From Flavobacterium sp. UMI-01 (GTDB lineage: Bacteria > Bacteroidota > Bacteroidia > Flavobacteriales > Flavobacteriaceae), in assembly GCF_019656315.1 (NCBI RefSeq), contig NZ_BPLU01000066.1, positions 1 through 42,099 on the forward strand: a DNA stretch of 42,099 nt, in the 5' to 3' direction. The translations under genes were made by a program, and so were the position numbers. Positions 41,401 through 42,099 of this stretch are shown in pieces. The first letter of the stretch is position 1, and every line of letters starts with the position of its first letter. The notes beneath the pieces were generated by a model. That model was given only the letters and a program-made list of their open reading frames with translations, made no database searches and was not told the DNA's origin.

Positions 41401-42099
41401 TGTGACGAAGCGAAAGTAACCGTAACCGTTACTAAACCAGCCATCGATGCTATTGACGATGCAGGAACAGCGGTAAACGGCTTTACAGGTGGAACAGCTT
41501 TAGCCAACGTATTGGTAAATGATAAATTAAACGGAGCGATTGTTGACCCAGCTAAAGTCAACACGACTTTTGTTAGTGCAACAAACACAGGAATCACTTT
41601 AGACGGAACAACTGTAAAAGTGGCCGCAGGAACTCCAGCAGGTAACTATGAGTTGGTTTACAAAATCTGTGAAAAAATAAACCCAGCGAACTGTGATGAA
41701 GCAAAAGTTACCGTAGCGGTTACTAAACCAATTATTGATGCGATTGACGATGTAGCGAGTAGTCCAGTAAATGGATTTGACGGCGGAATTGCTTTAGCAA
41801 ATGTATTGGCAAATGATAAATTAAACGGAGCGATTGTTGACCCAACGAAAGTGAACACGACTTTTGTAAGCGCAACAAATGCAGGTGTTACCTTAGAGGG
41901 TACCTCAGTAAAAGTAGCCGCGGGTACTCCAGCAGGAAACTACGAGTTGGTTTACAAAATCTGTGAAATAACCAACCCAACGAACTGTGACGAAGCGAAA
42001 GTAAATGTAACCGTTACCAAACCAGCCATCGACGCTATTGACGATGCAGGAACAGTCGTAAACGGATTTGACGGCGGAATTGCTTTGGCAAATGTATTA
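38452..42099 (+). CDS. Giant repeat adhesin, T9SS-type surface protein, 3' end outside window
   Basis: Opens at ATG 38452 and stays in frame to the right edge: 1216 codons with no stop. The N-terminus MKKNYTNFSVPNSKLIKIVC followed by FLFIILFTTIVVAQ is a long signal peptide. Residues about 35-235 form a beta-rich head, 236-340 a cadherin-like segment (APIANNDSALCKPYGAVSLDVTLNDTD). Residues 340-822 are seven tandem 69-residue Ig-like modules with one Cys pair each (NNCNGTST and NGCTSATG). A linker leads to 97-98-residue modules starting IDDAGTAVNGF, of which three are complete and a fourth is cut by the window edge. Such proteins act as surface adhesins or gliding tracks. The sorting domain is not visible. 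Confidence 0.85.
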   Translation, partial: MKKNYTNFSVPNSKLIKIVCFLFIILFTTIVVAQTPKFTTPTLISGTNKQVGAKYLYPIVTTVDGNNVDAIVTIVSINNASIVDVDNPTNGGLIDRFQPVVNTSSANGYVEYEFSFYKSGTYGTAQELKIDLGSFILEALDLDGNEFFDVARPNNESYTLESNSFITVSTVGPYTRFQGPSNSVDPISVTNTRYIAAVNFGTLNSIKFRLGNSGTSSNRQSSISFGEVSFVIPKAPIANNDSALCKPYGAVSLDVTLNDTDSNQNIDKSKVDLNLALTSPGIQNSLVVAGEGTWSVTAAGIVTFTPLATFKSNPTPIYYTINDLTGLTSNEAKITITYTPSAPTVNVVDNCNGTSTLTASNYTGSLLWSNNATTASITVSTAGTYTVTQTVNGCTSATGSGVATPKTTPSAPTVKVVNNCNGTSTLTASNYTGSLLWSNNATTASITVSTAGTYTVTQTVNGCTSATGSGVAAPKSTPSAPTVNVVNNCNGTSTLTASNYTGSLLWSNNATTASITVSTAGTYTVTQTVNGCTSATGSGLAAPKSTPSAPTVNVVNNCNGTSTLTASNYTGSLLWSNNATTASITVSTAGTYTVTQTVNGCTSATGAGVAAPKTTPSAPTVNVVDNCNGTSTLTASNYTGSLLWSNNATTASITVSTAGTYTVTQTVNGCTSATGSGVATPKTTPSAPTVNVVNNCNGTSTLTASNYTGSLLWSNNATTASITVSTAGTYAVTQTVNGCTSATGSGVAAPKSTPSAPTVNVVNNCNGTSTLTASNYTGSLLWSNNATTASITVSIAGTYTVTQTVNSCTSATGSGVAAPKTTPSAPNYLISSLPSCETPVGSVLLSGLPTGNWIINPGNISGNTSTRTISGLEPGTYNFTVTNAQGCISQTTSNVVITNFICAIDDAGTAVNGFTGGTALANVLVNDKLNGAIVDPTKVNTTFVSATNADITLDGTAVKVAVGTPAGNYELVYKICEKINPTNCDEAKVTVTVTKPAIDAIDDAGTAVNGFTGGTALANVLVNDKLNGAIVDPAKVNTTFVSATNTGITLDGTTVKVAAGTPAGNYELVYKICEKINPANCDEAKVTVAVTKPIIDAIDDVASSPVNGFDGGIALANVLANDKLNGAIVDPTKVNTTFVSATNAGVTLEGTSVKVAAGTPAGNYELVYKICEITNPTNCDEAKVNVTVTKPAIDAIDDAGTVVNGFDGGIALANVL
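39469..40917 (+). repeat. Seven tandem 207-bp in-frame repeats
   Basis: Units start at 39469, 39676, 39883, 40090, 40297, 40504 and 40711; each is exactly 207 bp (69 codons). Inner units are nearly identical at the DNA level; the first and last units have more changes, including silent ones. Module: PSAPTVNVVNNCNGTSTL at the start, LLWSNNATTASITVS in the middle, GTYTVTQTVNGCTS near the end. Confidence 0.95.
41161..42099 (+). repeat. Tandem 291-294-bp in-frame repeats (97-98 residues)
   Basis: Units start at 41161, 41452, 41743 and 42037 (the last is incomplete). The third unit has one extra codon (IDDVASSPVNGF instead of IDDAGTAVNGF). Shared core: ALANVLVNDKLNGAIVDP, TPAGNYELVYKICE and NCDEAKV. 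More diverged from each other than the 207-bp units. Confidence 0.9.

Overview
The window looks like a chromosome segment of a Flavobacterium-type bacterium (Bacteroidota, Flavobacteriaceae). The evidence is low GC, promoter -7 boxes of the TAnnTTTG kind, type IX secretion (T9SS) sorting domains, giant Ig-like repeat adhesins, DUF4271/DUF4296 genes, CarboxypepD-reg/TonB receptors, and almost no Shine-Dalgarno sites.

Layout. (1) 1-5266, minus strand: two large secreted surface proteins; the first runs off the left edge and the second is glycine-rich with a T9SS sorting domain. (2) 5482-5952: recX, followed by a 171-bp tandem repeat array built from CGCAAAG/CGCTAAG-like words. (3) 6480-11697, minus: a biotin cluster read as bioF, a DUF2007/zinc-ribbon gene, bioD, bioA and a ketoacyl synthase. 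Two repeat-bearing gaps interrupt it, one of them a REP-like hairpin. (4) 11827-13487: an IS1634/IS4-like insertion sequence whose transposase has one in-frame TAA. It is flanked by a perfect direct repeat of about 121 bp that duplicates the 3' end and terminator of rplY. (5) 13546-15451: rplY, prs and a tRNA-Leu(CAA). (6) 15599-23338: housekeeping genes (hemD-like, DUF4271, polyprenol-phosphate mannosyltransferase-like, dihydroorotase, DUF4296 lipoprotein, SDR epimerase, tyrS, LuxE-like acyl-protein synthetase). (7) 23421-37997: a compact phosphate-starvation island. (8) 38452-42099: the 5' part of a giant adhesin with seven 207-bp in-frame repeats and a second 97-98-residue repeat family, running off the right edge.

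The phosphate island is the most interesting region. It holds a PhoB-like regulator, a PhoR-like kinase, two OprO/P-type porins, pstS-pstC-pstA-pstB-phoU, and a divergent TonB-dependent receptor plus beta-helix lipoprotein. Upstream of six of these genes I find the same architecture: 7-bp TTAACAT-like words repeated every 11 bp (7 + 4), with the register ending exactly 8 bp before the -7 box. Housekeeping promoters in the same window lack it. I infer a Pho operator that replaces the -33 element. It places the TonB receptor and the beta-helix lipoprotein in the Pho regulon as a candidate outer-membrane route for a phosphorus compound. PstC also carries, in its first extracytoplasmic loop, a stretch that resembles part of the neighbouring PstS.

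All family names come from reading the translated sequences and motifs; no database search was run.
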